64,000 bases of DNA from Sulfurisoma sp. GTDB lineage: Bacteria; Pseudomonadota; Gammaproteobacteria; Burkholderiales; Rhodocyclaceae. The stretch is taken from contig JAUYFI010000071.1 of NCBI GenBank assembly GCA_030691075.1, positions 1-64,000 on the forward strand. Direction: 5' to 3'. Position 1 is the first letter of the stretch; each line of letters begins with the position of its first letter. A model generated the notes under the pieces. The model was not told where the DNA came from. It searched no databases and worked only from the letters and a program-made list of their open reading frames with translations. This document shows, one piece after another, positions 35,160-45,293 of this stretch. The translations under genes and the position numbers were made by a program.

Positions 35160-35915
35160 GTGCGTATCGCTGTTTTCAACCAGAAGGGCGGAGTCGGCAA
35201 GACGACGACCGCGCTCAATCTCGGCGCCGCGCTGGCGCGGGCGGAGCGCGAGGTGCTGCTGATCGACCTCGATCCCCAGGCCCACCTGTCGGCCATCCAC
35301 GGCGACGCGCCCGGGGACGCCGAGCGCAGCGTTTTTGCGTTCTATCAGGACAATCGTCCGCTCGCCGAAATCATGATCGACTGGCCGGGCATCGGCCGCT
35401 TCATTCCGGCCCACGCGGAATTGATCAAGGTCGACTCGGTGTTCGGCAAGGGGCCGAACATCCTCAACAAGCTGAATGCCGGGCTGGCCGGCACCGCCGA
35501 ACTGAGCAATGCCGTCATCGACTGCTGCCCCTTCCTCGGTGTGCTCTCGCTCAATGCCGTGTTCGCCGCGGATCGCCTGCTGGTTCCCGTCTCCTCCGAT
35601 TTCCTCAGCCTGCGCGGCGCCCTGCAGATCGAGCGCACGCTGACGGCGCTGGAACCGGTGCTCAAGCGCCGCGTCGAGCGGCGCTACCTGCTGACCCGCT
35701 TCGACCGCCGCCGCAACATGAGCTTCGAGGTGCAAAACCGCCTGCGCGAACACTTCGGCGCGGAGCTTTGCGAAACGGTGATTTCCGAGAACGTCGCCGT
35801 GGCCGAGGCGCCCTCGGTCAATCGCGACATCTTCTCCCACGCCGCGAGCAGTCGCGGCGCCCAGGACTACCGCGCACTGCTGGACGAACTCAGCGCGGCA
35901 AGATGGTTCGTCTGA
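35160..35915 (+). CDS. ParA-family ATPase
   Basis: A 251-residue protein with the deviant Walker A KGGVGKTTT at residues 9-17 and Walker A' LLIDLDPQAHLS. It belongs to the ParA/MinD superfamily that positions DNA or protein cargo on the nucleoid. No parB or parS lies alongside, so cargo positioning is more likely than chromosome partition. The start is GTG at 35160 with GGGAGGG 9 bases upstream; a nearby ATG is out of frame. Confidence 0.85.
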   Translation: MRIAVFNQKGGVGKTTTALNLGAALARAEREVLLIDLDPQAHLSAIHGDAPGDAERSVFAFYQDNRPLAEIMIDWPGIGRFIPAHAELIKVDSVFGKGPNILNKLNAGLAGTAELSNAVIDCCPFLGVLSLNAVFAADRLLVPVSSDFLSLRGALQIERTLTALEPVLKRRVERRYLLTRFDRRRNMSFEVQNRLREHFGAELCETVISENVAVAEAPSVNRDIFSHAASSRGAQDYRALLDELSAARWFV

Positions 35916-35930
35916 GGGTTCGCCTTCCCG

Positions 35931-36152
35931 TCAGCGGGTGATGAGGCTTACAACGTCCTCGAAACTGGTCACCGGCGTACGCACCGTGCCGCGAACGCAG
36001 ACACAGGCAAGAATCTCGCAGTCGCGATAGATCTGGCGCAGCTTGCTGCGCGCCTCGATCTCGTCACGCCCCGGGATCATTAAGTTGTCGACCACCATGC
36101 CGACCCGGGTGCGGATGCGGAAACCGTATTTGGTGACTGCTGGCGTGTGCAT
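35931..36152 (-). CDS. Small conserved-type hypothetical protein (73 aa)
   Basis: MHTPAVTKYGFRIRTRVGMV begins a 73-residue protein with a CEILACVCVRG segment; not recognised. A good AAGGAG ribosome site 8 bases before the ATG supports it as real. It converges on the ParA gene (15 bases apart). Three cysteines in CEILACVC could bind a metal. Confidence 0.6.
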   Translation of the reverse strand: MHTPAVTKYGFRIRTRVGMVVDNLMIPGRDEIEARSKLRQIYRDCEILACVCVRGTVRTPVTSFEDVVSLITR

Positions 36153-36265
36153 GATGGAACTCCTTTCCCATCAACAAGATGCGCCGAGTATATGCAGTAA
36201 AATCGAATAAATCAAGCTAGTGTATTGTCGCAAAAGTATTTTTTACCAACACCGCCTGGCTACCC

Positions 36266-36305
36266 GCAAAACACAGCGGCCCCGAAGCTTTCGCTCCGGG
36301 GCCGC
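36266..36305 (-). terminator. Probable terminator behind rpsT
   Basis: GCGGCCCCGGAGCG - loop - CTTCGGGGCCGC on the minus strand, followed by TGTGTTTT; it starts 30 bases behind the rpsT stop. Confidence 0.65.
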
Positions 36306-36334
36306 ATGGGGTGTTGCCGCGGACGTCGTGAAGC

Positions 36335-36598
36335 TTACTGCATCGCCTTGATCGCGGCGGACAGGCGGCTCTTGTCGCGAGAGGCCTTGTTCTTGTGACA
36401 AATTTTCTTGTCGGCGATGGAGTCGATGATGCTCTGCGATTCGATGAAGACAGCCTTTGCCGCGGTCTTGTCGCCCGCGTCGATCGCCTTGCGGACCTTC
36501 TTGACTGCGGTACGCAGGGTTGAGCGCAGGCCCACGTTGTGGGCGCGCTGCTTGATCGCCTGACGGGCGCGCTTGCGGGCTTGTGCACTATTGGCCAT
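36335..36598 (-). CDS. rpsT: 30S ribosomal protein S20
   Basis: An 87-residue basic protein, [20 protein letters not shown]..., with the family's three-helix pattern and ending [12 protein letters not shown]. Divergent from murJ, as in many betaproteobacteria. Confidence 0.97.
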   Translation of the reverse strand: MANSAQARKRARQAIKQRAHNVGLRSTLRTAVKKVRKAIDAGDKTAAKAVFIESQSIIDSIADKKICHKNKASRDKSRLSAAIKAMQ

Positions 36599-36722
36599 GG
36601 TGTTCGTCCGGTAGGTGTTCTGGAAAAGAGCGCGCGATTATAAGAGGTCCTCGGGCGCTTTGCAAGCCACGTTCCCGCGCGTTCCCGCGCGCAACCATAA
36701 CCATTCCGCTACCATTCGCGCC

Positions 36723-38255
36723 ATGAATCTTCTGCGCACGCTCGCCACCGTCAGCGGCATGACCCTACTCTCGCGCGTGCTCGGCTTCGTGCGCGATTTC
36801 GTCATCGCCCGCACCTTCGGCGCCGGCATGATCACCGACGCATTTTTCGTCGCTTTCCGCCTGCCCAACCTGCTGCGCCGGCTCTTCGCCGAGGGCGCCT
36901 TCTCGCAGGCTTTCGTCCCCATCCTCGCCGAATACCGCAATCGCCGCGGCGAAGCCGAAACCCGGCACCTCGTCGACCGCGTCGCCACCCTGCTGTTCGT
37001 GATTCTCATCGCCGTATCGGCCCTGGGCGTGGCGGGCGCGCCCCTGCTGATCTACGTCACGGCTCCGGGCTTCGCCGCCGATGCCGACAAGTTCGCGCTG
37101 ACTGTCGAACTCACCCGCATCACCTTTCCCTACATCTTCTTCATGTCGCTGGTGGCGCTGGCCGCCGGAGTGCTCAATACCTGGAGCCGCTTCGCCCTGC
37201 CGGCGTTCACGCCGGTACTGCTCAACCTGAGCTTCATCGGCATGGCACTGTTCGCCGCGCCATGGTTCGATCCGCCGGTGCTGGCGCTGGCCTGGGCGGT
37301 GTTTCTCGGTGGCCTGCTGCAACTGGCGCTCCAGGTACCCGCGCTGCGGCGGATCGGCATGCTGCCGCGCTGGGACTGGTCGCCGGCCGACTCCGGCGTG
37401 CATCGCATCCTGCTGCTGATGGGGCCGGCCGTGCTCGGCGTGTCGGTGTCGCAGATCTCGCTGCTGATCAACACCATCTTCGCCTCCTTCCTGCCCTCGG
37501 GCAGCGTGTCCTGGCTCTACTACGCCGACCGGTTGATGGAATTTCCGGCCGGGCTGCTCGGCGCGGCGCTGGGCACCATCCTGCTGCCCAGCCTCGCCAA
37601 GGCCCACACCGACGACCGCCGGGGAGACTTCTCCGCCCTGCTCGACTGGGGCCTGCGCCTGACGCTGCTGCTGACCCTGCCCGCCGCACTGGCGCTGGCC
37701 ATGCTTGCCGTGCCGCTGCTGGCGACGCTGTTCCAGCATGGCGCCTTCACCGCCCATGATGTGCTGCAGACCCGCTCCGCGCTCGTCGCCTACAGCATCG
37801 GGCTGGCCGGTCTGATTCTCGTAAAGGTGCTCGCGCCGGGCTTCTACGCGCGGCAGGACATCCGTACGCCCGTGAAGATCGCGCTGATCACCCTGGCCGC
37901 GACGCAGGCCATGAACCTCGCCTTCATCGGCTGGCTCAAGCATGCCGGGCTGGCGCTGTCGATCGGGCTGGCCTCCTGCCTCAACGCCGCGCTGCTTTAC
38001 CGCGCCTTGCGTAGCCGCGGCATCTTTGTTCCAGCCGCCGGCTGGACGGGGTTTTCGACACGCGTCACCATCGCGCTGGTCGCGCTGGGCACCATGCTCT
38101 GGTTCGCCATGGGCAGCGAGACCGCATGGCTCGCCATGCCCTTCGGCGAACGCATTTTGAGATTGTCGGTGACCGTGGCGGCCGGTATTGCCACCTACTT
38201 CGCCACGCTCGCGCTGCTCGGCTTCCGCCTCGGGGACTTCCGCCGGCGCGCCTGA
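36723..38255 (+). CDS. murJ: Lipid II flippase MurJ
   Basis: A 510-residue MOP-superfamily protein with about fourteen membrane segments. It begins [20 protein letters not shown] and contains the family motif [20 protein letters not shown] and [17 protein letters not shown]. It flips lipid II for peptidoglycan synthesis. The ATG at 36723 was chosen because the in-frame upstream stretch is hydrophilic and lies in the rpsT promoter region. Confidence 0.96.
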   Translation: MNLLRTLATVSGMTLLSRVLGFVRDFVIARTFGAGMITDAFFVAFRLPNLLRRLFAEGAFSQAFVPILAEYRNRRGEAETRHLVDRVATLLFVILIAVSALGVAGAPLLIYVTAPGFAADADKFALTVELTRITFPYIFFMSLVALAAGVLNTWSRFALPAFTPVLLNLSFIGMALFAAPWFDPPVLALAWAVFLGGLLQLALQVPALRRIGMLPRWDWSPADSGVHRILLLMGPAVLGVSVSQISLLINTIFASFLPSGSVSWLYYADRLMEFPAGLLGAALGTILLPSLAKAHTDDRRGDFSALLDWGLRLTLLLTLPAALALAMLAVPLLATLFQHGAFTAHDVLQTRSALVAYSIGLAGLILVKVLAPGFYARQDIRTPVKIALITLAATQAMNLAFIGWLKHAGLALSIGLASCLNAALLYRALRSRGIFVPAAGWTGFSTRVTIALVALGTMLWFAMGSETAWLAMPFGERILRLSVTVAAGIATYFATLALLGFRLGDFRRRA

Positions 38256-38279
38256 CCGGAAGACGTGCCTGATGGAAAG

Positions 38280-38425
38280 TCAATCCACGATGCGCCACAA
38301 TCCGCTGCGATAAATTTCCTCGTGCATGACGTCTGAAGCGATGTCGGCTCCATTGGGCCACGTGATCGCACCGCAATCGGGATAGGCCTTCGCAAGAGAA
38401 GCGGTATCTCGCACTGCACAAGAAA
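38280..38425 (-). pseudogene. DUF2442-like gene remnant
   Basis: The minus-strand frame ending at 38280 reads VRDTASLAKAYPDCGAITWP then NGADIASDVMHEEIYRSG and a stop. This resembles the C-terminal part of DUF2442 proteins (TVEWPNGADIAPETLYE). The frame is closed by a stop before any start codon and the N-terminal half is missing, so it is a decayed fragment. Confidence 0.5.
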
Positions 38426-38448
38426 ATCAATCAACGCGATGTGCAACT

Positions 38449-39740
38449 TTCGAGGGTGAAAGCCGCCGTGCCGGAAGGAAGGCGGGCAAGGCCGTCGCCG
38501 TGGCGTGGGTTTGTCCAGAACCTACGCCACGATCTGCTGTTCGCCCTGCAACGGGAACTGGGGCAGCCCGACTATGCCGAAGAAGATCTGCGGCTGATCC
38601 GCCTCGTCGCACCCCATATGGCACGGGCGGTCCATATCCACCGCCGGATGGCCGAGGTGACCACCCAGAAACAATGGGCCCTGTCCGCGCTGGATCGGCT
38701 GCGCGTCGGGGTAATCCTGCTCGACGACAGGGGCCGCCCCCTGTTCCTCAACCGCGCGGCGGAATACCTTGCCACGGGATGCAACGGCCTGGTCGTCGGG
38801 TGCGACGGCCTCGCGCTACCTTCCTCGACGGAAACCGCCCGCTTGCGGCGGCTGATCGTCGATGCCGCCAAGTCGGCGTCAGGGCAAGGTAGCGTTGCCG
38901 GCGGCAGCCTGCGCGCGCGCCGCCGGAAGTAGCGGGGCAACGCTGCAGTTCCAGGTGATCCCTCTGCCCCGGGGACTGTCGGAGCGTCCTTGGGAACAGG
39001 CTCAGGACAATGGTTGTGTCGCGGTGTTCGTTTCCACGTCCGGTGGCCCGCGCCTGTCGTGGAATCGACTGGTGGCCATGCACGGCTTCACCCGCGCCGA
39101 GGCAAGGCTGGCCTCGATGCTGGCCGAGGGCATCACCCTGGAGGGTGCCGCGGAGGCTTTGTCGATTTCCATCCACACCGTTCGCTGCCAGCTCAAGTCG
39201 GTGTTCGCCAAAACCGGCGTCACGCGCCAGGCCGAACTGGTGGCCCTCCTCCTCGCCGGTCGGTGGCCTGGCGCCGATGAGCGTGGCGGGGGGGCTGAAG
39301 GAATGGCGGCGACGGGACGTTCGCTCCACGATCTCGCCCGCACCGATCCGCGCGGATTGCGTGAAGCGACGGCGCCCCTGGCCGACTCTCCCGCCGGCAT
39401 GCTCGCATCGATGGCGGCGTCCATGCCGGCGGCGGACCAGGCGATACTGGCCGCCCGCGCCCCGGCGTTCGAGGCGGATGTTGCCGAAGCGCTGCGGAAC
39501 GGCGTCGAGGGCTTCGCCAGCGATTTCGTGCTGGCAGCGGGCGAATGGGCCTTTCCGCTGGCGCAAATTCGGGCCAGCGTCGATCTCTGGATCGGAACGG
39601 AAGACCGCAATATGCCGCCGGCCATGACGCGCCACCTCGCATCCGTGCTGCCGCACAGCCAACCGTTTGAACTGCCCGGGGAAGGACATCTCTGCCTCTA
39701 CACCCACTGGCCCGCAATCCTGGATCGGCTGCTGACCTGA
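38449..39740 (+). pseudogene. Decayed LuxR-type regulator joined to the tail of an alpha/beta hydrolase
   Basis: Two overlapping frames make one broken regulator: the first (to 38932) reads RHDLLFALQRELGQPDYAEE, APHMARAVHIHRRMA and LDRLRVGVILLDDRGRPLFLN; the second (from about 38905 to 39280) continues TLQFQVIPLPRGLSERPWEQ and a LuxR helix-turn-helix FTRAEARLASMLAEGITLEG, VRCQLKSVFAKTGVTRQAEL. A frameshift lies near 38905 and the N-terminus is lost. Without a stop it runs into the C-terminal 110 residues of an alpha/beta hydrolase (VDLWIGTEDRNMPPAMTRHL, PGEGHLCLYTHWPAI, catalytic His retained, nucleophile missing). Confidence 0.7.
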
Positions 39741-39746
39741 CTGCCG

Positions 39747-39770
39747 CCGTGTCGCCAGCGCCAACTTTTT
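39747..39770 (-). repeat. Dispersed short repeat at the response-regulator stop codon
   Basis: Plus strand CCGTGTCGCCAGCGCCAACT then TTTT, one mismatch to the core. Its end overlaps the TAA of the response regulator gene. Confidence 0.7.
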
Positions 39771-40449
39771 ACTGCTTCCTGGCCTGGGCCGACTTGTGCT
39801 CGATGGCGAACACCGCCGCCTCGACGCGCGAGGTGAGGTTGAGCTTGGACAGAATGTGGCGGACATGCAGCTTGACGGTGTCGTGGCTGATGTCGAGCGA
39901 GCGGGCAATGGCCTTGTTCGAGAGACCCCGGGCGAGATAGTCGAGGATCTCGCGCTCGCGCGCGGTGAGCTGCTTCAGCGCATCCGCCGACTTGTCGGCC
40001 GCCGCGCCGCCGCCCTGCAGCAGGTGCACCAGCTTGAGCGTCATCGCCGGCGCCACCACGGTTTCGCCGCGCACCGCGCGCTGCACGGCATCGACGACGT
40101 CGTCCGGTTCCATGTCCTTGAGCAGGTAGCCTTGCGCACCGGCGCGCAGCGCACCGGCGAGGTCCTCCTCGGCGTCCGACACCGTGAGGATCAGCACCGG
40201 CACCGGCCACTGCGCGGCGCGGATCTGCCGCAACAGCGCGAGGCCGCCGTGCGGGGGCATGTTGAGATCGGTGATGACCACGTCGGGCTGTGTGTCGGCG
40301 AGCAGGCGCATGGCGTCGTCGGCGTTGCCGGCGATGCCGGCGACCTTGATGTCGCCGCGCTGCTCGAGCAGCTCGGCCAGGCCCTTGCGGAACAGGGTAT
40401 GGTCGTCGACCAGCAGGACAGAGACTTGCTTGGTTTCAGTCATGGGCAT
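39769..40449 (-). CDS. NarL/FixJ-family response regulator
   Basis: A 226-residue regulator: receiver domain with phosphoacceptor D61 (VVITDLNMP), acidic pair DD at 15-16 and Lys in GYLLKD, then a LuxR-type helix-turn-helix (LTAREREILDYLARGLSNKA, IARSLDISHDTVKLHVRHIL). It closely resembles NarL. Its ATG overlaps the kinase stop (TGATG), so both are translated together. Confidence 0.93.
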   Translation of the reverse strand: MPMTETKQVSVLLVDDHTLFRKGLAELLEQRGDIKVAGIAGNADDAMRLLADTQPDVVITDLNMPPHGGLALLRQIRAAQWPVPVLILTVSDAEEDLAGALRAGAQGYLLKDMEPDDVVDAVQRAVRGETVVAPAMTLKLVHLLQGGGAAADKSADALKQLTAREREILDYLARGLSNKAIARSLDISHDTVKLHVRHILSKLNLTSRVEAAVFAIEHKSAQARKQ

Positions 40450-41705
40450 CAGGCGCGAACGGCAAGCACCGGGAAGGTCAGGCGCACGCGGAAGCCGCCC
40501 TCGGGCAGGTTGGCGACCTCGACGCGGCCGCCGATCTTGCGGGCGCGCTCGCGCATGATGGCGAGGCCGAAATGGTCGCGGAGCCGGGGATGTTCCTCGA
40601 AGCCGCTGGTGCGGTTGGCGATGGCGAAGAAGCCCTGGCCGCCGCGGCCGTTGTCCTCGACCGTGGCGACATAGTAGTCGCCGGCGCCCTCGAAAACCAG
40701 CCGCGCCCGCGTCGCGCCCGAATGGCGGGCAACGTTGGCCAGGGCTTCCTGGATGATGAAGAAAACCTGCGCTTCCTGGTCGACCGACAAACGAAAGTCG
40801 GCGACGCGGTTCTGATAGTCGAGGTCGATGCCGTTGCGGTCGCGGAAGTTGGCGACGAGGCCGGCGACGGCCTGCACCAGTCCCATCGGATCCATGCGGT
40901 TGCGGAACTGCGACAGCAGCTCGCGCAACTGGCTATAGGCCTCGTCGAGCGCCTGACCGAGGTCGCCGGCGTACTTGTTGGCCTTGTCCATATCCGGCTG
41001 CCCGGCGTCGGCCAAGGCATCCTGCAGCAGGGCGATGCGCATCTTCATGTAGGCCAGGGTCTGCGCCAGCGAGTCATGCACTTCGGCGGCCATCATCTGC
41101 CGCTCGTTCATCAGGGTGATGCGCAGGTTCTCGCGCTTCAACCGCGCGTTCTCCAGCGCCATGCCGAGATGCTCGCCGATGGAGCGGAACAGCAGCGCGA
41201 CTTCTTCCGACAGTTCGAAACGCTCGGGCAGAAACAGGTTGTAGGTGCCGAGCAGGCGGCCCTGGTTTTGCAGCGGCACCACCACCATGGCCTGGCATTC
41301 GCGGCCGAAATAGGGATGGTGGGTGCGTTCCGCGCAGACCGCCAGATCGATCTCGTAGCGCGAGCGGTTGTCGCGCACGGCGCTACCGCAATGGCCGCAG
41401 TCGACCGGCACCAGGCGCTCGTGCTCGACCACGTCGTGCGGCAGGCCGCGCGCGCCGACCAGCCGCAGGTGGCGACCGTCGGAGGTCAGCACCCGCACCG
41501 CGCCGGCGCTGGCGTTGGCCAGCCGGATCATGGTGCCGAGAAAGCGGCCGAGCAACTCCTCGACATCGTCCTCGTCGGCGAGACTCGCCGAGACCTCGGA
41601 AATGATGTGCAGGGCTTCGAGATGGTAGTTGCCGCTGGCGTCGAGCTCGGTGCCTTCGGCCGGCCGCGCCGCCGCATTCATGCCTGGGCTGTTCATGTGC
41701 GCCAT
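40449..41705 (-). CDS. GAF-domain histidine kinase (NarX/NreB-like, HisKA_3)
   Basis: A 418-residue cytosolic kinase without membrane segments. A GAF domain (about 40-190) carries cysteines in VPVDCGHCGSAVRD and LAVCAERTHHPYFGREC, spaced so that a metal or Fe-S site is conceivable. Then a coiled coil, HisKA_3 dimerisation helix with the phospho-His in EVHDSLAQTLAYM (near 209) and an HATPase domain (EDNGRGGQGF, DHFGLAIMRERA). Partner: the response regulator behind it. It follows nudF and the nuo operon on the same strand. Confidence 0.9.
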   Translation of the reverse strand: MAHMNSPGMNAAARPAEGTELDASGNYHLEALHIISEVSASLADEDDVEELLGRFLGTMIRLANASAGAVRVLTSDGRHLRLVGARGLPHDVVEHERLVPVDCGHCGSAVRDNRSRYEIDLAVCAERTHHPYFGRECQAMVVVPLQNQGRLLGTYNLFLPERFELSEEVALLFRSIGEHLGMALENARLKRENLRITLMNERQMMAAEVHDSLAQTLAYMKMRIALLQDALADAGQPDMDKANKYAGDLGQALDEAYSQLRELLSQFRNRMDPMGLVQAVAGLVANFRDRNGIDLDYQNRVADFRLSVDQEAQVFFIIQEALANVARHSGATRARLVFEGAGDYYVATVEDNGRGGQGFFAIANRTSGFEEHPRLRDHFGLAIMRERARKIGGRVEVANLPEGGFRVRLTFPVLAVRA

Positions 41706-41732
41706 GGTAGCGCAATCGCGATGCCGCGTGGT

Positions 41733-42293
41733 TCAGGCCGGAAGCGGCCAGGCATTGGAGAAGATTTTTTCGGCCCAGAGCAGGCCGGCGATGGTCTTGC
41801 CGTCGGTGATTTCGCCGTCGCGCACCCCCGCCATGGCGTCGGCCAACGATAGTTCGATGACCTCGAGAAACTCCTCGTGATCGCGCTCGTGGCCGACATA
41901 GGACAGCCCGCTGGCGAGGAAGATCTCGATGCGTTCGTCGGAATAGCCGATGCACGGGTGCAGGGTGGCGAGGTGGCGCCAGGCCCTGGCCTTGTAGCCG
42001 GTCTCCTCGCGCAATTCGCGCCGCGCGGTGTCGAGGATGTGCTCGCCGGCGTCGATCTTGCCGGCGGGCAGCTCGAGGAAAACGCGTTGCAGCGGATGGC
42101 GGTACTGGCGTTCGAACAGCAGCTTGCCGTTTTCCAGCGCGGCGATCACCATCACCGCGCCCGGATGCACCACCACCTCGCGGATGCTCTCGCCGCCGTT
42201 GGGCAGGCGCACCCGGTCGGAGCGAATGTGCAGCAGCTTGCCGTTGAAGACTTCCTCGCTGGCGAGGGTTTCCTCGCTCAGGTGTTCATCCAC
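41733..42293 (-). CDS. nudF: NUDIX hydrolase, ADP-ribose pyrophosphatase type
   Basis: A 186-residue protein with Nudix box GKIDAGEHILDTARRELREE and TGY, and the ERQYRHPLQRVFLELPAG motif of ADP-sugar pyrophosphatases. It lies 21 bases behind nuoN, so it may be the last gene cotranscribed with complex I; clearing ADP-ribose from NAD breakdown would suit an NADH-linked operon (inference). Confidence 0.88.
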   Translation of the reverse strand: MDEHLSEETLASEEVFNGKLLHIRSDRVRLPNGGESIREVVVHPGAVMVIAALENGKLLFERQYRHPLQRVFLELPAGKIDAGEHILDTARRELREETGYKARAWRHLATLHPCIGYSDERIEIFLASGLSYVGHERDHEEFLEVIELSLADAMAGVRDGEITDGKTIAGLLWAEKIFSNAWPLPA

Positions 42294-42314
42294 GCCAACC
42301 GCCGATCCGTGCGC

Positions 42315-43790
42315 TCACATGGAGCGCACGAGCGCGTAGGTGCATAGCGACATGATGGCCTGCGGGAAGATGCCGAACAGCGCGACGGCGACGCCGTTGG
42401 CCGAGAGCAGGATGCGCATGTCGAGCGCGGCGCGGATCGGTTGAGCGTCGGTCGGCGCGTCGAAGTACATCAGCTTGACCACGCGCAGGTAGTAGAAGGC
42501 GCCGACCAGCGAGAACATCACGGCGAAGACGGCGACGGCGACATGACCGGCATCGACGGCGGCAAGCAGCACCGAGAACTTGGCGAAGAAGCCGACGAAG
42601 AAGGGAATGCCGGCCATGGAGAACATCAGCACCATCATCACCGCGGCGAACCACGGGCTGCGCTGGTTGAGGCCCTTGAAGTCATCGAGGTGCTCGGCTT
42701 CGTGGCCCGCGCGCGACAGCAGCAGGATCATGCCGAAGGAGCCGAGCGACATCAGCACGTAAGCGACGACGTAGTACATCGCCGAACTGTAGGCATTGAT
42801 CATGAAGTGGCGGTCGTCGGCGACGACGCCACTCATCAGCGCCAGCAGCATGAAGCCCATGTGCGAGATGGCCGAGTAGGCCAGCATGCGCTTGATGTTG
42901 GTCTGGGCGATGGCGGCGAGGTTGCCGAGCGCGATCGACAGCATGGCCATGATCATCAGCATGGTCTGCCAGTGGCCGGCCAGTTCGAACAGGCCGTAGA
43001 CCAGCAGGCGCAGGGCCATGGCGAAGGCGGCCAGCTTGGGTGCCGAGGCGATGAAGAGGGTGATCGCGGTGGGAGCGCCGTGATAGACGTCGGGAATCCA
43101 CATGTGAAAGGGCACCGCGCCGAGCTTGAAGGCGATGCCGGAGACGAGGAAGACCAGGCCGAACACCAGCACGGTCTTGTTAGCCGTGCCCTGGGCAATG
43201 GCCTGGGCGATGCCGCCGATTTCCAGCGTGCCGGTGGCGCCATAGACCATCGACATGCCGTAGAGCAGCAGGCCGGAGGCCAGCGCGCCGAGGATGAAGT
43301 ACTTCATCGCCGCCTCGGTGGCGCGCGACGAGTCGCGGTCGATGGCGACCAGCGCATACAGCGACAGCGACAGCAGTTCGAGGCCGATATACACCGACAG
43401 CAGGTGCGCCGCCGAGATCATCACCATCATGCCCAGCGTGGCGCACAGCACGAGGACGTAGAACTCGCCGCGCTCGAGATCGCGCGCCGCCAGGTAGTCG
43501 CGGCTGTAGACCAGCACGACCATCACCGTGAAATACAGCATCAGCTTGAGGAAGTCGGCCAGCAGGTCGTCGACGAACATGTTGCTGAAGGTCAGCACCG
43601 ACTGGCCATCGGCCGTGAGGTAGGTGATCGCGGCGCAGCCGATCAGCGTGACCATGGTCAGCAGCGAGGTGATCCAGCGCCGTGACTGGCCGAGGAACAC
43701 GTCCACCAGCAGGATGACGCAGATCATCAGCGCCAGGAACAGTTCCGGCGCGGCGGGGTAGAGATCGGGGACGACGAAGTTCTGGAGCAT
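42315..43790 (-). CDS. nuoN: NADH-quinone oxidoreductase subunit N
   Basis: A 491-residue antiporter-like membrane subunit with about fourteen helices; GVSVSx-type proton channel Lys/Glu region seen in [20 protein letters not shown], and [35 protein letters not shown]. Proton-pumping arm of complex I. Confidence 0.97.
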   Translation of the reverse strand: MLQNFVVPDLYPAAPELFLALMICVILLVDVFLGQSRRWITSLLTMVTLIGCAAITYLTADGQSVLTFSNMFVDDLLADFLKLMLYFTVMVVLVYSRDYLAARDLERGEFYVLVLCATLGMMVMISAAHLLSVYIGLELLSLSLYALVAIDRDSSRATEAAMKYFILGALASGLLLYGMSMVYGATGTLEIGGIAQAIAQGTANKTVLVFGLVFLVSGIAFKLGAVPFHMWIPDVYHGAPTAITLFIASAPKLAAFAMALRLLVYGLFELAGHWQTMLMIMAMLSIALGNLAAIAQTNIKRMLAYSAISHMGFMLLALMSGVVADDRHFMINAYSSAMYYVVAYVLMSLGSFGMILLLSRAGHEAEHLDDFKGLNQRSPWFAAVMMVLMFSMAGIPFFVGFFAKFSVLLAAVDAGHVAVAVFAVMFSLVGAFYYLRVVKLMYFDAPTDAQPIRAALDMRILLSANGVAVALFGIFPQAIMSLCTYALVRSM

Positions 43791-43805
43791 CTTTTTTCGT
43801 GCGCC

Positions 43806-45284
43806 TTAGAGCTTGCTCACCGCGACGTGCTTGAGCAGATTGTCCACCGAGGCGTGCATCACGTCGGTGAAGGGGAAAGGATAGATGCCCATGGCCAGTA
43901 CGGCCAGCGCCAAGAGGCCGAGCACGAGGAATTCGCGGCTGTTGATATCGGTGAGTTCCCTGACGTGGTCGTTGGCGACGGCGCCGAAGACGACGCGCTT
44001 GACCATCCACAGGGTGTAGGCGGCGCCGAGGATCAGCGTGGTGGCGGCGGCTGCGCCGACCCAGAAGTTGAACTTGATGGCACCGAGGATCACCATGAAT
44101 TCGCCGACGAAACCCGAAGTGGCGGGCAGACCCGAGTTGGCCATGGCGAAGAACACGAACAGGGCGGCGAACTTCGGCATGGTGTTCGCCACGCCGCCGT
44201 AGTCGGCAATATTGCGGCTGTGCATGCGATCGTACATGACGCCGACGCAGAGGAACATGGCGCCCGAGATGAAGCCGTGAGAGATCATCTGCACCAGCGC
44301 GCCCTCGAGGCCGATCTGGTTGAAGATGAAGAAACCGAGCGTGACGAAGCCCATGTGCGAGATCGACGAATAGGCGATCAGCTTTTTCATGTCGGCCTGC
44401 ACCAGGGCGACGAAGCCGATGTAGATCACGGCGATCAGGGACAGCGCGATCATCAGCGGCGCCAGATACTGGCTGGCGTCGGGCGCGATGGGCAGCGAGA
44501 ACCGCAGGAAGCCGTAGGCGCCGAGCTTGAGCATGATCGCGGCCAGCACCACCGAGCCGCCGGTCGGCGCCTCGACGTGGGCATCGGGCAGCCAGGTATG
44601 CACCGGCCACATCGGCACCTTGACGGCGAAGGCGACGAGGAAGGCGACGAACAGCAGAATCTGCGGCGTCAACTCGAGGCGCGTCTGGTGCCAGTCGAGG
44701 AGATTGAAGCTGCCGCCCGAGGCCAGGAACAGGTAGATCAGCGCGATCAGCATCAAGAGCGAGCCGAGCAGCGTGTAGAGGAAAAACTTGAACGCCGCAT
44801 AGACGCGATTCGGGCCGCCCCAGACGCCGATGATCAGGTACATCGGAATCAGCGAGGCCTCGAAGAAGACGTAGAACAGCATGGCGTCGAGCGCGGCGAA
44901 GATGCCGTTCATCAGGCCCGACATGATGAGGAAGGCCGCCATGTACTGGCCCTGCTTCTCCTCGATCACCGTCCACCCGGCCAGTACCACCAGCACGGTG
45001 ATGAAGCTGTTGAGCAGGATGAACAGCACGGAAATGCCGTCCACGCCGAGCAGATAGAAGACGTTGAAGCGGGGAATCCACGACGCCTGCTCGACGAACT
45101 GCATGCCGGCCTGCGCCTTGTCGAAGCCGATATAGAGTGGCAGGGTGACGAGGAATCCGGCCACGGCGACCGCCAGTGCCAGCCAGCGCATGGCGTCGCG
45201 GCGCTCGCTGCCCAGCGCGAGGACGGCGCCGGCGCCGAGAATGGGCAGCCAGATTGCAAGGCTCAGCAGGTTGGAACTCATCAA
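43806..45284 (-). CDS. nuoM: NADH-quinone oxidoreductase subunit M
   Basis: A 492-residue membrane subunit of complex I, with FFEASLIPMYLIIGVWGG (conserved Glu), KVPMWPVHTWLPDAHVEAPT and AYSSISHMGFVTLGFF. 15 bases separate it from nuoN. Confidence 0.97.
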   Translation of the reverse strand: MMSSNLLSLAIWLPILGAGAVLALGSERRDAMRWLALAVAVAGFLVTLPLYIGFDKAQAGMQFVEQASWIPRFNVFYLLGVDGISVLFILLNSFITVLVVLAGWTVIEEKQGQYMAAFLIMSGLMNGIFAALDAMLFYVFFEASLIPMYLIIGVWGGPNRVYAAFKFFLYTLLGSLLMLIALIYLFLASGGSFNLLDWHQTRLELTPQILLFVAFLVAFAVKVPMWPVHTWLPDAHVEAPTGGSVVLAAIMLKLGAYGFLRFSLPIAPDASQYLAPLMIALSLIAVIYIGFVALVQADMKKLIAYSSISHMGFVTLGFFIFNQIGLEGALVQMISHGFISGAMFLCVGVMYDRMHSRNIADYGGVANTMPKFAALFVFFAMANSGLPATSGFVGEFMVILGAIKFNFWVGAAAATTLILGAAYTLWMVKRVVFGAVANDHVRELTDINSREFLVLGLLALAVLAMGIYPFPFTDVMHASVDNLLKHVAVSKL

Positions 45285-45293
45285 CCGATTTCC

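Noticed and set aside
38195-38446. An 83-codon minus-strand gene overlapping the murJ end
   Set aside because: The neighbouring frame carries the DUF2442-like sequence; this frame shows no recognisable protein and overlaps murJ.
40796-40815. A further repeat copy in the histidine kinase gene (AAAGTCGGCGACGCGG)
   Set aside because: Only the first eleven or so bases match; in a GC-rich genome this is expected by chance.
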